The translations under genes were made by a program, and so were the position numbers. Below are positions 7,726-16,935 of a stretch of 38,568 nt of DNA, piece by piece. How positions within the stretch are numbered: position 1 is the first letter of the stretch; every line of letters begins with the position of its first letter. Under the pieces are notes generated by a model that had not been told where the DNA came from, searched no databases, and saw nothing but the letters and a program-made list of their open reading frames with translations. This stretch comes from Flavobacterium sp. Lineage in GTDB: Bacteria; Bacteroidota; Bacteroidia; Flavobacteriales; Flavobacteriaceae. The DNA lies in assembly GCA_017995345.1 (NCBI GenBank), contig JAGOJA010000001.1:1-38568 (forward strand). Direction: 5' to 3'.

Positions 7726-7750
7726 CAAAGTGTTTAATAATTAAAATAAA

Positions 7751-8059
7751 ATGATTATGAAGGTAAGTGTTCATGCAGTTAACTTTACTGTTGACAAAAG
7801 ATTAGTAGATTTTATTCAAGAGAGATTGGATAAGTTGGAAAAGTATTATGACAAAGTCGTATCAGCAGATGTTTTTTTGAAAGTTGAAAAGACAAGTGAG
7901 AAAGAGAATAAAATTGTTGAGGTGAAAATTAATGTTCCCGGAGATGAATTTTTGGTTAAAAAGCAGTGTAAAACTTTCGAAGAAGCGCTAGAGCTTTCGG
8001 CAGAATCCTTACAGAGAATGTTGGTAAAAAGGAAAGAAAAAATAAATTCACATATTTAA
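7751..8059 (+). CDS. hpf: Ribosome hibernation promoting factor, short HPF/RaiA type
   Basis: A protein of 102 residues (100 if the second ATG, at 7757, is used) with the beta-alpha-beta-beta-beta-alpha fold of HPF/RaiA: KVSVHAVNFTVDKRLVDFIQ, a central DVFLKVE strand, and the basic C-terminal helix SLQRMLVKRKEK. The fold binds the decoding region of the 30S subunit and silences ribosomes in stationary phase. It lacks the C-terminal dimerisation domain of long HPF. It lies 25 bases after the recombinase gene, most likely in one operon, and ahead of the tRNA/tuf promoter. Its transcript would end at the hairpin at 8114-8141. Confidence 0.9.
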   Translation: MIMKVSVHAVNFTVDKRLVDFIQERLDKLEKYYDKVVSADVFLKVEKTSEKENKIVEVKINVPGDEFLVKKQCKTFEEALELSAESLQRMLVKRKEKINSHI

Positions 8060-8082
8060 TATTAATTTTTTTAAAAAAATGT

Positions 8083-8112
8083 TTTGATTGAGAGATAAAA
8101 TCTATACATTTG
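8083..8112 (+). promoter_or_regulatory. Consensus promoter of the tRNA-tuf operon
   Basis: TTTG at 8083-8086 and TACATTTG at 8105-8112, separated by 18 bases, give a full match to the Bacteroidota -33/-7 consensus, the best in the window. The start would be near 8117-8119. This fits a strong promoter for stable RNA and EF-Tu. Confidence 0.85.
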
Positions 8113-8113
8113 C

Positions 8114-8141
8114 AGTCCGTTAGAAATAGCGGACTTTTTTT
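8114..8141 (+). terminator. Intrinsic terminator overlapping the tRNA-tuf transcription start
   Basis: AGTCCG (8114-8119) pairs with CGGACT (8130-8135) and is followed by seven Ts. Transcripts arriving from xerC-hpf would contain both arms and terminate; transcripts begun at the promoter just upstream would lack most of the 5' arm and escape. Confidence 0.7.
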
Positions 8142-8149
8142 ATTGATTC

Positions 8150-8223
8150 GCCAGCGTAGCTCAGTTGGCTAGAGCAGCTGATTTGTAATCAGCAGGTCGT
8201 GGGTTCGAGTCCCTCCGCCGGCT
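8150..8223 (+). tRNA. tRNA-Thr (anticodon TGT)
   Basis: A 74-base cloverleaf: acceptor GCCAGCG/CGCCGGC with one A-C mismatch, D arm GCTC/GAGC, anticodon stem GCTGA/TCAGC around loop TTTGTAA giving TGT (reads ACA), and a T arm with TTCGAGT. CCA is not encoded. First gene of the tRNA-tuf operon. Confidence 0.95.
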
Positions 8224-8256
8224 CAAGACTTTAAAGGTTCGGCAATAGAAAAAGTA

Positions 8257-8337
8257 GGGGAGATACTCAAGCGGCCAACGAGGGCAGACTGTAAATCTGC
8301 TGTGTGAACTTCGCAGGTTCGAATCCTGCTCTCCCCA
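8257..8337 (+). tRNA. tRNA-Tyr (anticodon GTA)
   Basis: An 81-base class II tRNA with acceptor GGGGAGA/TCTCCCC, anticodon stem GCAGA/TCTGC around loop CTGTAAA (GTA), a long variable arm, and T loop TTCGAAT. CCA is not encoded. Confidence 0.95.
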
Positions 8338-8414
8338 CAGGAAAAAGTTTTATTAGTTTAAAGTTTTAGGTTTTTAAAAACTTTAGACTTTAAGCTTGAA
8401 ACAAAAATTTCTCT

Positions 8415-8486
8415 GCCGACTTAGCTCAGGGGTAGAGTGCTTCCTTGGTAAGGAAGAGGTCACGGGTTCAATTCCCGTAGTTGGCT
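8415..8486 (+). tRNA. tRNA-Thr (anticodon GGT)
   Basis: A 72-base cloverleaf with acceptor GCCGACT/AGTTGGC (one G-T pair), anticodon stem CTTCC/GGAAG around loop TTGGTAA (GGT, reads ACC and ACU), and T stem ACGGG/CCCGT. Together with the first tRNA-Thr it covers most threonine codons. The 77 bases before it hold an AT-rich hairpin (AAAGTTTT/AAAACTTT near 8360) and no tRNA. Confidence 0.95.
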
Positions 8487-8539
8487 CAAGTAAGTAAGAA
8501 GTAAAAATTAATATATAACAAGATTAAAAATTAAGTAAA

Positions 8540-9727
8540 ATGGCAAAAGAAACCTTTAACCGTTCGAAACCACACTTAAATATTGGTACGATCGGACACG
8601 TAGATCACGGTAAAACTACTTTAACAGCAGCAATCACAAAAGTATTATCTGATGCTGGTTACTGTCAAGCAAGATCATTTGATCAAATTGATAATGCTCC
8701 TGAAGAAAAAGAAAGAGGTATTACAATTAATACATCTCACGTTGAGTATGAAACTGCTAATCGTCATTACGCTCACGTTGACTGTCCAGGTCACGCGGAT
8801 TACGTAAAAAACATGGTTACAGGAGCGGCTCAAATGGATGGTGCTATTCTAGTGGTAGCTGCAACTGATGGACCAATGCCTCAAACTCGTGAGCATATCC
8901 TTTTAGGACGCCAGGTAGGTATTCCTAGAATGGTAGTATTCATGAATAAAGTGGATATGGTTGATGACGCTGAGTTGTTAGAGCTTGTTGAAATGGAAAT
9001 TAGAGACTTATTGTCTTTCTATGAATATGATGGAGACAATTGTCCAGTTATTCAAGGTTCTGCTTTAGGAGGATTGAATAATGATCCAGTTTGGGTACCA
9101 AAAATTCTTGAATTGATGGCAGCTGTAGATTCTTGGATCGAAGAGCCTGTTAGAGATACTGATAAGCCTTTCTTGATGCCAGTTGAGGATGTATTTACAA
9201 TTACTGGTCGTGGAACTGTTGCTACAGGTCGTATCGAAACAGGTATTGCTAATACAGGAGATGCTGTTGAAATCATTGGTATGGGAGCTGAAAAATTAAC
9301 TTCTACTATTACAGGAGTTGAAATGTTCCGAAAAATTCTTGATAGAGGTGAAGCAGGAGATAACGTAGGTTTATTGTTAAGAGGTGTTGATAAAGAATCT
9401 ATCAAAAGAGGAATGGTTATCATTAAGCCAGGTTCAGTAAAACCACACGCTACTTTCAAAGCTGAGGTTTATATCTTGAAAAAAGAAGAAGGTGGTCGTC
9501 ACACACCATTCCATAATAACTACCGTCCACAGTTTTACGTACGTACAACTGACGTAACAGGAGTTATTACTTTGCCAGAAGGTGTAGAGATGGTAATGCC
9601 AGGAGACAACTTAACAATTAATGTAGCTTTGTTAAGCCCAATCGCAATGAGTGTAGGTTTACGTTTTGCTATCCGTGAAGGTGGTAGAACAGTAGGTGCT
9701 GGTCAGGTTACTGAAATCACAGCTTAA
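8540..9727 (+). CDS. tuf: Elongation factor Tu
   Basis: A 395-residue GTPase that delivers aminoacyl-tRNA to the ribosome. Domain 1 carries the P loop GHVDHGKT (residues 19-26), the switch segment [18 protein letters not shown] (82-86) and NKVD (137-140). Domains 2 and 3 follow with the conserved [13 protein letters not shown] and [24 protein letters not shown]. Length and sequence are normal for Bacteroidota. It is preceded by three tRNA genes in the same orientation and has no separate promoter, so it is probably released from a joint transcript by tRNA processing. A 12-bp hairpin and tRNA-Trp follow. The start ATG 8540 has no Shine-Dalgarno. Confidence 0.99.
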   Translation: MAKETFNRSKPHLNIGTIGHVDHGKTTLTAAITKVLSDAGYCQARSFDQIDNAPEEKERGITINTSHVEYETANRHYAHVDCPGHADYVKNMVTGAAQMDGAILVVAATDGPMPQTREHILLGRQVGIPRMVVFMNKVDMVDDAELLELVEMEIRDLLSFYEYDGDNCPVIQGSALGGLNNDPVWVPKILELMAAVDSWIEEPVRDTDKPFLMPVEDVFTITGRGTVATGRIETGIANTGDAVEIIGMGAEKLTSTITGVEMFRKILDRGEAGDNVGLLLRGVDKESIKRGMVIIKPGSVKPHATFKAEVYILKKEEGGRHTPFHNNYRPQFYVRTTDVTGVITLPEGVEMVMPGDNLTINVALLSPIAMSVGLRFAIREGGRTVGAGQVTEITA

Positions 9728-9745
9728 TTGTAAAAATAATTGATT

Positions 9746-9778
9746 AAAGCCAGTAACTCTAAGTTGTTGCTGGCTTTT
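9746..9778 (+). terminator. Hairpin between tuf and tRNA-Trp, possible partial terminator
   Basis: AAAGCCAGTAAC (9746-9757) pairs with GTTGCTGGCTTT (9766-9777), 12 bp with one wobble and an 8-base loop. Only four Ts follow before the tRNA-Trp gene starts at 9782, so termination is probably partial, or the hairpin serves as a processing signal that lowers secE-nusG relative to tuf. Confidence 0.6.
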
Positions 9779-9781
9779 AAT

Positions 9782-9852
9782 ACGGGCGTAGTTCAAGGGT
9801 AGAATAGCGGTCTCCAAAACCGTTGATGGGGGTTCGAATCCCTCCGCCCGTG
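9782..9852 (+). tRNA. tRNA-Trp (anticodon CCA)
   Basis: A 71-base cloverleaf with acceptor ACGGGCG/CGCCCGT, anticodon stem GCGGT/ACCGT around loop CTCCAAA (CCA), and T loop TTCGAAT. CCA tail not encoded. The tuf, tRNA-Trp, secE, nusG order is widely conserved in bacteria. Confidence 0.95.
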
Positions 9853-9869
9853 CAAAAAAATAAATCATA

Positions 9870-10067
9870 ATGACAAAAGTTGTAAATTACATATCAGAAG
9901 CATTTGAAGAGTTAAAGTCAAATGTAACTTGGCCAGAATGGCCTGAGGTACAACGTCTAACGATTGTTGTTGCTGTTTTTTCAATATTATTTGCCTTGGC
10001 AACTTGGGGGGTAGATGAAATTTTTGCAAAAGCTTTAGCTGGATTTTTTAACTGGATAAAAGCTTAA
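9870..10067 (+). CDS. secE: Preprotein translocase subunit SecE
   Basis: A 65-residue single-span form of SecE, the essential small subunit that clamps SecY in the inner membrane. It has the amphipathic helix with the conserved EELKSNVTWPEWPEVQRLT (residues 12-30) and one membrane helix at about 31-50 (VVAVFSILFALATW). It starts 17 bases after tRNA-Trp and is followed by nusG after 10 bases, the standard pairing. Confidence 0.97.
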   Translation: MTKVVNYISEAFEELKSNVTWPEWPEVQRLTIVVAVFSILFALATWGVDEIFAKALAGFFNWIKA

Positions 10068-10077
10068 ATTTTTTGTT

Positions 10078-10629
10078 ATGGCAGATAATAATGTTAAGAA
10101 GTGGTATGTCGTTAGAGCGGTAAGTGGGCAAGAAAACAAAGTTAAAGCGTATATTGAAACCGAGATCGCAAGATTAGGTATGGGTGATTATGTTTCGCAA
10201 GTTTTAGTTCCTACTGAGAAAGTCGTTACGGTTAAAGAAGGAAAAAAAATAGTCAAGGATAAAGTTTATTTTCCTGGTTATGTTATGATTGAAGCGAATC
10301 TTGTTGGTGAAATACCTCATATTATTAAGTCTATAACAAGTGTTATTGGTTTTTTAGGTGAAATTAAAGGTGGGGAACCTGTTCCTTTGAGAATTTCAGA
10401 AGTAAACAGAATGTTAGGAAAAGTTGATGAGTTGGCTGTAAATACAGATACTTTTTCAATTCCTTTCGATATCGGTGAAACTATTAAGGTTATAGATGGA
10501 CCTTTTAATGGATTTAACGGTACTGTTGAAAAAATTAATGAAGAAAAGCGTAAACTAGAAGTTATGGTTAAGATTTTTGGAAGAAAAACACCATTGGAGT
10601 TGAGTTTTATGCAAGTTGAAAAAGTATAA
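10078..10629 (+). CDS. nusG: Transcription termination/antitermination protein NusG
   Basis: A 183-residue NusG, which binds RNA polymerase beyond the clamp helices, modifies pausing and links polymerase to Rho or the ribosome. The NGN domain is at about residues 7-115 (KKWYVVRAVSGQENKVK, VYFPGYVMIE) and the KOW domain at about 130-183 (IGETIKVIDGPFNGFNGTVEKI). Length is normal. It lies 10 bases after secE and 70 before rplK; a small hairpin lies in that gap. Confidence 0.98.
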   Translation: MADNNVKKWYVVRAVSGQENKVKAYIETEIARLGMGDYVSQVLVPTEKVVTVKEGKKIVKDKVYFPGYVMIEANLVGEIPHIIKSITSVIGFLGEIKGGEPVPLRISEVNRMLGKVDELAVNTDTFSIPFDIGETIKVIDGPFNGFNGTVEKINEEKRKLEVMVKIFGRKTPLELSFMQVEKV

Positions 10630-10653
10630 TTATTGTTACATTACCTATAATAA

Positions 10654-10681
10654 CCATTGCAATCGCTTCCAATGATTGTGG
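10654..10681 (+). promoter_or_regulatory. Small hairpin in the nusG-rplK leader
   Basis: CAATC (10660-10664) pairs with GATTG (10674-10678), extended by CCA/TGG across a three-base bulge. It is followed only by GTGTTAAATTTTT. It lies 19 bases before the rplK ATG, where an L1 or similar autoregulatory site could be, but nothing proves this. Confidence 0.25.
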
Positions 10682-10699
10682 TGTTAAATTTTTAAAAAA

Positions 10700-11137
10700 A
10701 TGGCTAAAGAAATTAGTAAAGTAGTTAAGCTACAAGTTAAGGGAGGTGCTGCGAATCCGTCGCCACCGGTTGGACCTGCTTTAGGAGCTGCTGGTGTTAA
10801 TATCATGGAGTTCTGTAAGCAATTTAATGCTAGAACCCAGGATAAAGCCGGCAAAATATGCCCAGTGCAAATTACTGTGTATAAAGACAAATCATTTGAT
10901 TTCGTTGTAAAAACTCCTCCTGCGGCCGTTCAGTTAATGGAAGCTGCGAAGCTTAAATCTGGTTCTGGTGAGCCTAATCGTAAAAAAGTAGCTAGTGTTA
11001 CTTGGGAACAAATTAGAGCTATTGCTGAAGACAAAATGCCTGACTTAAACGCTTTCACAACGGAAGCTGCAATGAGTATGGTTGCTGGAACAGCGAGATC
11101 TATGGGTATAACTGTATCAGGAGACGCTCCTTTTTAA
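10700..11137 (+). CDS. rplK: 50S ribosomal protein L11 (uL11)
   Basis: A 145-residue uL11 of normal length. The N-terminal domain has [20 protein letters not shown] (residues 8-27), and the C-terminal domain ends [13 protein letters not shown]. It binds 23S rRNA at the GTPase centre. It starts at ATG 10700 and is followed after 13 bases by rplA. Confidence 0.99.
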   Translation: MAKEISKVVKLQVKGGAANPSPPVGPALGAAGVNIMEFCKQFNARTQDKAGKICPVQITVYKDKSFDFVVKTPPAAVQLMEAAKLKSGSGEPNRKKVASVTWEQIRAIAEDKMPDLNAFTTEAAMSMVAGTARSMGITVSGDAPF

Positions 11138-11150
11138 TTAAGAGAAAGAC

Positions 11151-11840
11151 ATGGCAAAATTGACAAAAAAGCAAAAAGAGGCTGCTTCAAAAATTGAAAA
11201 GAACAAACTATATTCTCTTAAAGATGCTGCGGCATTGATAAAAGTGGTTGCTTCTGCAAAATTTGATGAGTCTGTTGATATCGCAGTACGTTTGGGTGTA
11301 GATCCAAGAAAAGCGAATCAAATGGTTAGAGGTGTGGTAACATTGCCTCATGGAACTGGTAAAGACGTTAAGGTATTAGCATTAGTTACTCCAGATAAAG
11401 AAGCGGAAGCTTTGGCGGCTGGTGCTGACTTTGTAGGTCTTGATGATTATTTACAAAAAATTAAAGACGGTTGGACAGATGTTGATGTAATTATCACTAT
11501 GCCTTCAGTTATGGGTAAATTAGGTCCATTAGGTCGTATTTTAGGACCTAGAGGTTTAATGCCTAACCCTAAAACAGGTACTGTAACTATGGATGTTGCA
11601 AAAGCTGTTCAAGAGGTTAAAGCTGGTAAAATTGACTTTAAAGTTGATAAAACTGGTATTGTGCATGCAGGAATTGGTAAAATTTCTTTTGGTAGCGAGC
11701 AAATCGTTGACAATGCACACGAAATTATTCAAACATTAATCAAACTTAAGCCAACTGCTGCTAAAGGAACTTACATCAAAAGTATTTACCTAACTAGCAC
11801 AATGAGTCCTGCAATTGCATTGGACCCTAAAGCAGTATAA
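11151..11840 (+). CDS. rplA: 50S ribosomal protein L1 (uL1)
   Basis: A 229-residue uL1, the mobile stalk protein beside the E site and, in many bacteria, repressor of its own operon. Conserved [20 protein letters not shown], the [20 protein letters not shown] segment (interrupted here only by listing) and the C-terminal [16 protein letters not shown] are present. It lies 13 bases after rplK and 22 before rplJ. Confidence 0.99.
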   Translation: MAKLTKKQKEAASKIEKNKLYSLKDAAALIKVVASAKFDESVDIAVRLGVDPRKANQMVRGVVTLPHGTGKDVKVLALVTPDKEAEALAAGADFVGLDDYLQKIKDGWTDVDVIITMPSVMGKLGPLGRILGPRGLMPNPKTGTVTMDVAKAVQEVKAGKIDFKVDKTGIVHAGIGKISFGSEQIVDNAHEIIQTLIKLKPTAAKGTYIKSIYLTSTMSPAIALDPKAV

Positions 11841-11862
11841 TTGGTAGTTAAAAATTTTTAGT

Positions 11863-12375
11863 ATGACTAGAGAAGAAAAATCAATCGCGATTGAAGTTTT
11901 AACTGCACAGTTAGCTGGTACAAACATTGTTTATGTATCTGATGTTTCTGGAATGAATGCAGAAGCAACTTCAAACTTGAGAAGAGCTTGCTTTAAAGCA
12001 GGTATAAAATTAGAAGTAGTTAAAAATACGTTGCTTGCAAAAGCAATGGAAGCTTCAGATAATGATTATGGTGATTTACCTTCAGTTTTGACTGGTAATA
12101 GTGCCATCTTCATTTCTGATATTGCTAACGCTCCTGGTAAAATAATTAGAGATTTCAGAAAAAAATCAGCTAAACCTGTATTAAAGGGAGCTTATATTAA
12201 CGCTGAAGTTTATATTGGAGACGATCAATTAGATACATTAGCAACTATAAAATCTAAAGAAGAACTTATCGGCGAAATCATTGGATTGCTTCAATCACCA
12301 GCTCAAAGAGTTATTTCTGCACTTCAAAACCAATTCGCAAAAAGCGAAGGGGTTACAGAAGAAGTGGAAGCATAA
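11863..12375 (+). CDS. rplJ: 50S ribosomal protein L10 (uL10)
   Basis: A 170-residue uL10, the base of the L7/L12 stalk. It begins MTREEKSIAIEVLTAQL, has the RRACFKAGIKLEVVKNTLLAKA rRNA-binding region near residues 38-60, and a C-terminal helical segment (GLLQSPAQRVISALQNQFA) where L7/L12 dimers attach. Acidic end GVTEEVEA. It is separated from rplL by 89 bases with a short hairpin. Confidence 0.98.
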   Translation: MTREEKSIAIEVLTAQLAGTNIVYVSDVSGMNAEATSNLRRACFKAGIKLEVVKNTLLAKAMEASDNDYGDLPSVLTGNSAIFISDIANAPGKIIRDFRKKSAKPVLKGAYINAEVYIGDDQLDTLATIKSKEELIGEIIGLLQSPAQRVISALQNQFAKSEGVTEEVEA

Positions 12376-12381
12376 TAAAAA

Positions 12382-12396
12382 TAGAGTCTTACTCTA
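12382..12396 (+). promoter_or_regulatory. Short hairpin between rplJ and rplL
   Basis: TAGAGT pairs with ACTCTA around a three-base loop and is followed by ATTTTGTTT. It could slow polymerase or protect the upstream mRNA end; too weak for a full terminator. No promoter consensus for rplL is visible. Confidence 0.3.
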
Positions 12397-12464
12397 ATTT
12401 TGTTTAAAAAAGCGCACAATAAATAAATTATATTTTTACAAATCATTTTAAAACGATAGAAAAA

Positions 12465-12833
12465 ATGGCAGATTTGAAACAATTCGCAGAACAATTAGTT
12501 AATCTTACAGTAAAAGAAGTTAACGAATTAGCAACAATATTAAAAGATGAGTACGGAATCGAACCAGCTGCTGCAGCTGTAGTAGTTTCAGGTGGTGGTG
12601 ATGCTGCTGCTGAAGATGTTCAAACAGAATTTACAGTTGTATTGAAAGAAGCTGGAGCTTCTAAATTAGCAGTTGTGAAAATGGTAAAAGAACTTACAGG
12701 TTTAGGTTTGAAAGAAGCTAAAGATGTTGTAGATAGTGCTCCAAGTACCGTTAAAGAAGGTGTAACTAAAGATGAAGCAGAAGCTCTTAAAAAATCTTTA
12801 GAAGAAGCTGGAGCTGTTGTTGAGCTTAAATAG
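12465..12833 (+). CDS. rplL: 50S ribosomal protein L7/L12 (bL12)
   Basis: A 122-residue acidic protein of normal size. The N-terminal dimerisation domain ([19 protein letters not shown]) is followed by an alanine-rich hinge ([17 protein letters not shown]) and the C-terminal domain with [20 protein letters not shown], which recruits translation GTPases such as EF-Tu and RF3. A strong hairpin follows it, before rpoB. Confidence 0.99.
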   Translation: MADLKQFAEQLVNLTVKEVNELATILKDEYGIEPAAAAVVVSGGGDAAAEDVQTEFTVVLKEAGASKLAVVKMVKELTGLGLKEAKDVVDSAPSTVKEGVTKDEAEALKKSLEEAGAVVELK

Positions 12834-12855
12834 TTAAACACAGTTTAGAGAACTA

Positions 12856-12897
12856 GGTTTAGGTTTTGGATGGTTGTCCAACGCCTAAACCATTTTT
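12856..12897 (+). terminator. Attenuator-like hairpin between rplL and rpoB
   Basis: GGTTTAGG (12856-12863) pairs with CCTAAACC (12884-12891), with an inner stem TTGGA/TCCAA, followed by ATTTTT. It has terminator form but sits inside the operon, where partial termination would lower rpoBC below the ribosomal genes, as known for the E. coli rplL-rpoB attenuator. Confidence 0.7.
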
Positions 12898-12900
12898 CGT

Positions 12901-12928
12901 ATAATAAAATTATTTTAAGTTTTATTAT
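12901..12928 (+). repeat. AT-only inverted repeat in the rpoB leader
   Basis: ATAATAAAA (12901-12909) and TTTTATTAT (12920-12928) form a perfect 9-bp stem with a 10-base loop directly after the attenuator-like hairpin. Being all A-T, it is weak as RNA. Confidence 0.4.
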
Positions 12929-13108
12929 AAAATAGCATAAATACAAAAAGGTTTTTAAATCGATACGATGAAAGAAAATAGAGTAAAGAGTTTCTCTTGA
13001 ATTATTTTTAAAGATGTATTGGTTATAAAAAAAAAGTATAGATTGTTTTATAAATTAAACAGTGTTTTACACAAAAAACTACTTTTTTTAATCAAAATTT
13101 CTCCATTG

Positions 13109-16100
13109 ATGATTACAAATCAGACTGAAAGATTAAATTTTGCCTCTACTAAAAATATACCTCAATATCCAGATTTTCTAGATGTGCAGGTTAAATCGTT
13201 TAAAGATTTCTTTCAACTAGAAACTAAATCTGACGAAAGAGGCGACGAAGGGCTTTACAATACCTTCATGGAAAATTTCCCAATTACTGATACTAGAAAT
13301 AATTTTGTATTAGAATTCCTTGACTATTTTGTAGATCCACCACGTTATTCAATTCAAGAATGTATAGAAAGAGGTCTTACCTATAGTGTGCCTTTGAAAG
13401 CAAGGTTGAAACTATATTGTACAGATCCAGAACATGAAGATTTTGAAACTATTGTTCAAGATGTTTATCTTGGTACAATTCCTTACATGACACCTAGTGG
13501 CACCTTTGTTATTAATGGTGCTGAACGTGTAGTTGTTTCTCAGTTACACAGATCTCCAGGTGTTTTCTTTGGTCAATCGTTCCATGCAAATGGTACAAAG
13601 TTGTATTCTGCCAGAGTAATTCCTTTTAAAGGTTCTTGGATAGAATTTTCTACAGATATTAATAGCGTAATGTATGCTTATATTGATAGAAAGAAAAAAT
13701 TACCAGTTACCACTCTTTTTAGAGCAATTGGTTTTGAAAGAGATAAAGATATTCTAGAAATTTTTGATCTTGCTGAAGAAATTAAGGTTTCAAAAACAGG
13801 ACTTAAAAAATATATTGGTAGAAAATTAGCTGCCCGTGTATTGAATACATGGCATGAAGATTTCGTAGATGAAGACACTGGTGAAGTAGTTTCTATCGAA
13901 CGTAACGAAATAATCCTTGATAGAGATACGATTATCGACAAAGATAATGTTGAAGAAATCATTGATTCTAACGTTAAATCTATTTTGCTTCACAAAGAAG
14001 ATGCTAATCAAGGTGATTATGCCATCATTCACAATACATTGCAAAAGGATCCAACAAACTCTGAAAAAGAGGCTGTTGAACATATTTACAGACAATTACG
14101 TAACGCTGAACCGCCTGATGAAGAAACGGCTCGTGGTATTATAGATAAATTATTCTTTTCAGACCAACGTTACAACTTAGGTGAAGTAGGTCGTTACAGA
14201 ATAAATAAAAAATTAGGTTTAGATACTCCAATGGAAAAGCAAGTCTTGACCAAAGAAGATATCATAACTATTGTGAAATATTTGATCGAATTGATCAACT
14301 CTAAAGCAGAGATTGATGATATTGATCACTTATCAAACCGTCGTGTAAGAACAGTTGGAGAACAATTGTCTCAACAATTCGGAGTTGGTTTAGCTCGTAT
14401 GGCTAGAACGATTCGTGAGAGAATGAACGTTAGAGATAACGAGGTGTTTACACCAATTGATTTGATTAATGCTAAAACATTGTCATCTGTTATCAACTCT
14501 TTCTTTGGTACGAACCAGTTGTCTCAATTTATGGATCAAACAAATCCACTTGCTGAGATTACGCATAAGAGAAGATTATCTGCACTAGGACCAGGCGGAC
14601 TTTCGCGAGAAAGAGCTGGTTTTGAGGTGCGTGACGTTCACTATACACATTACGGACGTTTATGTCCAATCGAAACTCCTGAGGGACCAAACATTGGTTT
14701 GATTTCATCTCTTGGTGTTTATGCTAAAGTAAACGGCATGGGTTTCATCGAAACACCGTACCGTAAAGTAACGAATGGAGTTGTGGATTTAGAGTCTACT
14801 CCTGTTTACTTAAGCGCAGAAGAAGAAGAAGGAATGATGATTGCTCAGGCAAACATTCAAATGGATGCAACTGGAAAAATTACGGTAGAAGATGTAATTG
14901 CGCGTCAAGAAGGTGATTTCCCAGTAATTCAACCAACACAAGTTGATTATACCGATGTTGCTCCAAATCAAATTGCTTCTATTTCAGCTTCTTTGATTCC
15001 TTTCTTAGAACATGATGATGCGAATAGAGCCTTGATGGGATCTAACATGATGCGTCAGGCCGTACCATTAATTCGTCCTGAAGCGCCAATTGTTGGAACT
15101 GGTTTAGAGCGCCAAGTAGCTTCTGATTCTAGAGTATTGATTAATGCTGAAGGACATGGAGTTATAGAATATGTAGATGCAAACATCATCACTATCAAAT
15201 ACGACCGTACTGAGGAAGAAAGAATGGTGAGTTTTGAGCCAGATGATAAAACATACAATCTAATTAAATTTAGAAAAACCAATCAAGGTACAAGTATCAA
15301 CCTTAAACCTATCGTAAGAAAAGGGGATAGAGTGATCCCTGGACAAGTATTGTCAGAAGGATATGCTACTCAAAATGGTGAATTAGCTTTAGGTCGTAAC
15401 CTAAAAGTTGCATTTATGCCATGGAAAGGGTACAACTTCGAGGATGCGATTGTAATTTCTGAAAAAGTAGTTCGTGACGATATTTTCACCTCTATTCACG
15501 TTGATGATTATTCATTAGAAGTTAGAGATACAAAATTAGGTAACGAAGAATTAACGAACGACATACCGAACGTTTCTGAAGAAGCTACTAAAGATTTAGA
15601 TGAAAATGGAATGATTAGAATTGGAGCCGAAGTTAAACCTGGCGACATTCTTATCGGAAAAATTACTCCAAAAGGGGAATCAGATCCTACTCCGGAAGAA
15701 AAATTGCTTCGTGCAATCTTTGGGGATAAAGCAGGTGATGTAAAAGATGCTTCATTGAAAGCTTCTCCTTCTTTGCACGGGGTTGTTTTAGATAAAAAAT
15801 TGTTCGCAAGAGCAGTTAAGGACAAACGCAAACGTACTCAGGACAAAGATGCTTTAGGAGCACTTGAAATGGAATTCGAAGTGAAGTTTGTTGAGTTGAA
15901 AGACAAATTAGTGGAGAAACTTTTCGTGATTGTTAACGGAAAAACGTCTCAAGGTGTAATGAATGATTTGGGTGAAGAAGTTTTACCAAAAGGTAAAAAG
16001 TACACGCAAAAAATGCTTTATGCAGTTGAAGATTTTGCTCACTTAAGTAAAGGTCAATGGGTTGCTGATGATGCAGCTAATAAAATGGTGAATGATTTGA

Positions 16101-16921
16101 TTCATAACTATAAAATTAAATTGAACGATTTACAAGGTGCGTTGCGTAGAGAGAAATTCACTATTACTGTTGGGGATGAATTGCCTGCTGGAATCTTGAA
16201 ATTAGCTAAAGTATACATCGCTAAAAAACGTAAGTTAAAAGTAGGGGATAAAATGGCAGGACGTCACGGTAACAAAGGTATTGTTGCTCGTATCGTTCGT
16301 CATGAAGATATGCCTTTCCTTGAAGACGGAACACCAGTTGATATTGTGTTGAACCCATTAGGTGTACCTTCACGTATGAACATTGGTCAAATCTATGAAA
16401 CGGTTTTAGGATGGGCTGGACAAAACTTGGGTAGAAAATTTGCTACACCAATTTTTGACGGAGCATCGCTTGATGAAATCAATGCCTTGACTGATGAAGC
16501 TGGAGTACCACGTTTTGGGCATACACATTTATATGATGGTGGTACAGGAGAACGTTTCCACCAAGCTGCAACAGTAGGAGTTATCTATATGTTGAAACTT
16601 GGACACATGGTTGACGATAAAATGCACGCACGTTCTATAGGTCCATACTCGTTGATTACACAACAACCACTTGGAGGTAAAGCTCAATTTGGAGGTCAAC
16701 GTTTTGGAGAGATGGAGGTTTGGGCACTTGAAGCTTATGGAGCTTCAAGTACGCTTAGAGAAATCTTGACTGTGAAGTCTGATGACGTTATTGGTAGAGC
16801 AAAAACGTACGAAGCAATCGTAAAAGGTGAATCTATGCCAGAACCAGGATTACCGGAATCATTCAATGTGTTAATGCATGAATTGAAAGGTCTTGGTCTT
16901 GATATTCGTTTAGAAGAATAA
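13109..16921 (+). CDS. rpoB: DNA-directed RNA polymerase subunit beta
   Basis: A 1270-residue beta subunit. The start is ATG 13109 ([20 protein letters not shown]), the family start in Flavobacteria; the frame stays open back to TTG 13019, but that 30-residue extension is lysine and hydrophobic noise without family support. The rifampicin region at about residues 468-495 reads [13 protein letters not shown] then [15 protein letters not shown], with the Asp, His and Ser positions most often mutated in resistant strains in the wild-type state. Later conserved blocks are [14 protein letters not shown], the [17 protein letters not shown] segment and the C-terminal [18 protein letters not shown] that contacts beta prime. 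The 275-base leader after rplL contains two hairpins and a ten-codon frame. rpoC follows after 286 bases. Confidence 0.99.
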   Translation: MITNQTERLNFASTKNIPQYPDFLDVQVKSFKDFFQLETKSDERGDEGLYNTFMENFPITDTRNNFVLEFLDYFVDPPRYSIQECIERGLTYSVPLKARLKLYCTDPEHEDFETIVQDVYLGTIPYMTPSGTFVINGAERVVVSQLHRSPGVFFGQSFHANGTKLYSARVIPFKGSWIEFSTDINSVMYAYIDRKKKLPVTTLFRAIGFERDKDILEIFDLAEEIKVSKTGLKKYIGRKLAARVLNTWHEDFVDEDTGEVVSIERNEIILDRDTIIDKDNVEEIIDSNVKSILLHKEDANQGDYAIIHNTLQKDPTNSEKEAVEHIYRQLRNAEPPDEETARGIIDKLFFSDQRYNLGEVGRYRINKKLGLDTPMEKQVLTKEDIITIVKYLIELINSKAEIDDIDHLSNRRVRTVGEQLSQQFGVGLARMARTIRERMNVRDNEVFTPIDLINAKTLSSVINSFFGTNQLSQFMDQTNPLAEITHKRRLSALGPGGLSRERAGFEVRDVHYTHYGRLCPIETPEGPNIGLISSLGVYAKVNGMGFIETPYRKVTNGVVDLESTPVYLSAEEEEGMMIAQANIQMDATGKITVEDVIARQEGDFPVIQPTQVDYTDVAPNQIASISASLIPFLEHDDANRALMGSNMMRQAVPLIRPEAPIVGTGLERQVASDSRVLINAEGHGVIEYVDANIITIKYDRTEEERMVSFEPDDKTYNLIKFRKTNQGTSINLKPIVRKGDRVIPGQVLSEGYATQNGELALGRNLKVAFMPWKGYNFEDAIVISEKVVRDDIFTSIHVDDYSLEVRDTKLGNEELTNDIPNVSEEATKDLDENGMIRIGAEVKPGDILIGKITPKGESDPTPEEKLLRAIFGDKAGDVKDASLKASPSLHGVVLDKKLFARAVKDKRKRTQDKDALGALEMEFEVKFVELKDKLVEKLFVIVNGKTSQGVMNDLGEEVLPKGKKYTQKMLYAVEDFAHLSKGQWVADDAANKMVNDLIHNYKIKLNDLQGALRREKFTITVGDELPAGILKLAKVYIAKKRKLKVGDKMAGRHGNKGIVARIVRHEDMPFLEDGTPVDIVLNPLGVPSRMNIGQIYETVLGWAGQNLGRKFATPIFDGASLDEINALTDEAGVPRFGHTHLYDGGTGERFHQAATVGVIYMLKLGHMVDDKMHARSIGPYSLITQQPLGGKAQFGGQRFGEMEVWALEAYGASSTLREILTVKSDDVIGRAKTYEAIVKGESMPEPGLPESFNVLMHELKGLGLDIRLEE

Positions 16922-16935
16922 ATAATATTTAGTAG

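Noticed and set aside
8415..8486. First reading of this tRNA as tRNA-Gly by analogy with E. coli gene order
   Set aside because: The anticodon loop TTGGTAA gives GGT, which is threonine.
9659..9868. Minus-strand 69-codon frame across tRNA-Trp (contains ARAEGFEPPS)
   Set aside because: This is the well-known spurious protein produced by reading antisense through a tRNA gene.
13019..13108. 30-residue N-terminal extension of RpoB
   Set aside because: It begins at TTG and has low-complexity K/L content; the family start is [11 protein letters not shown] at 13109.
14500..14620. Rifampicin resistance changes in rpoB
   Set aside because: The key Asp, His and Ser positions match the sensitive type; the N-to-T difference in MDQTNPL is likely lineage variation.
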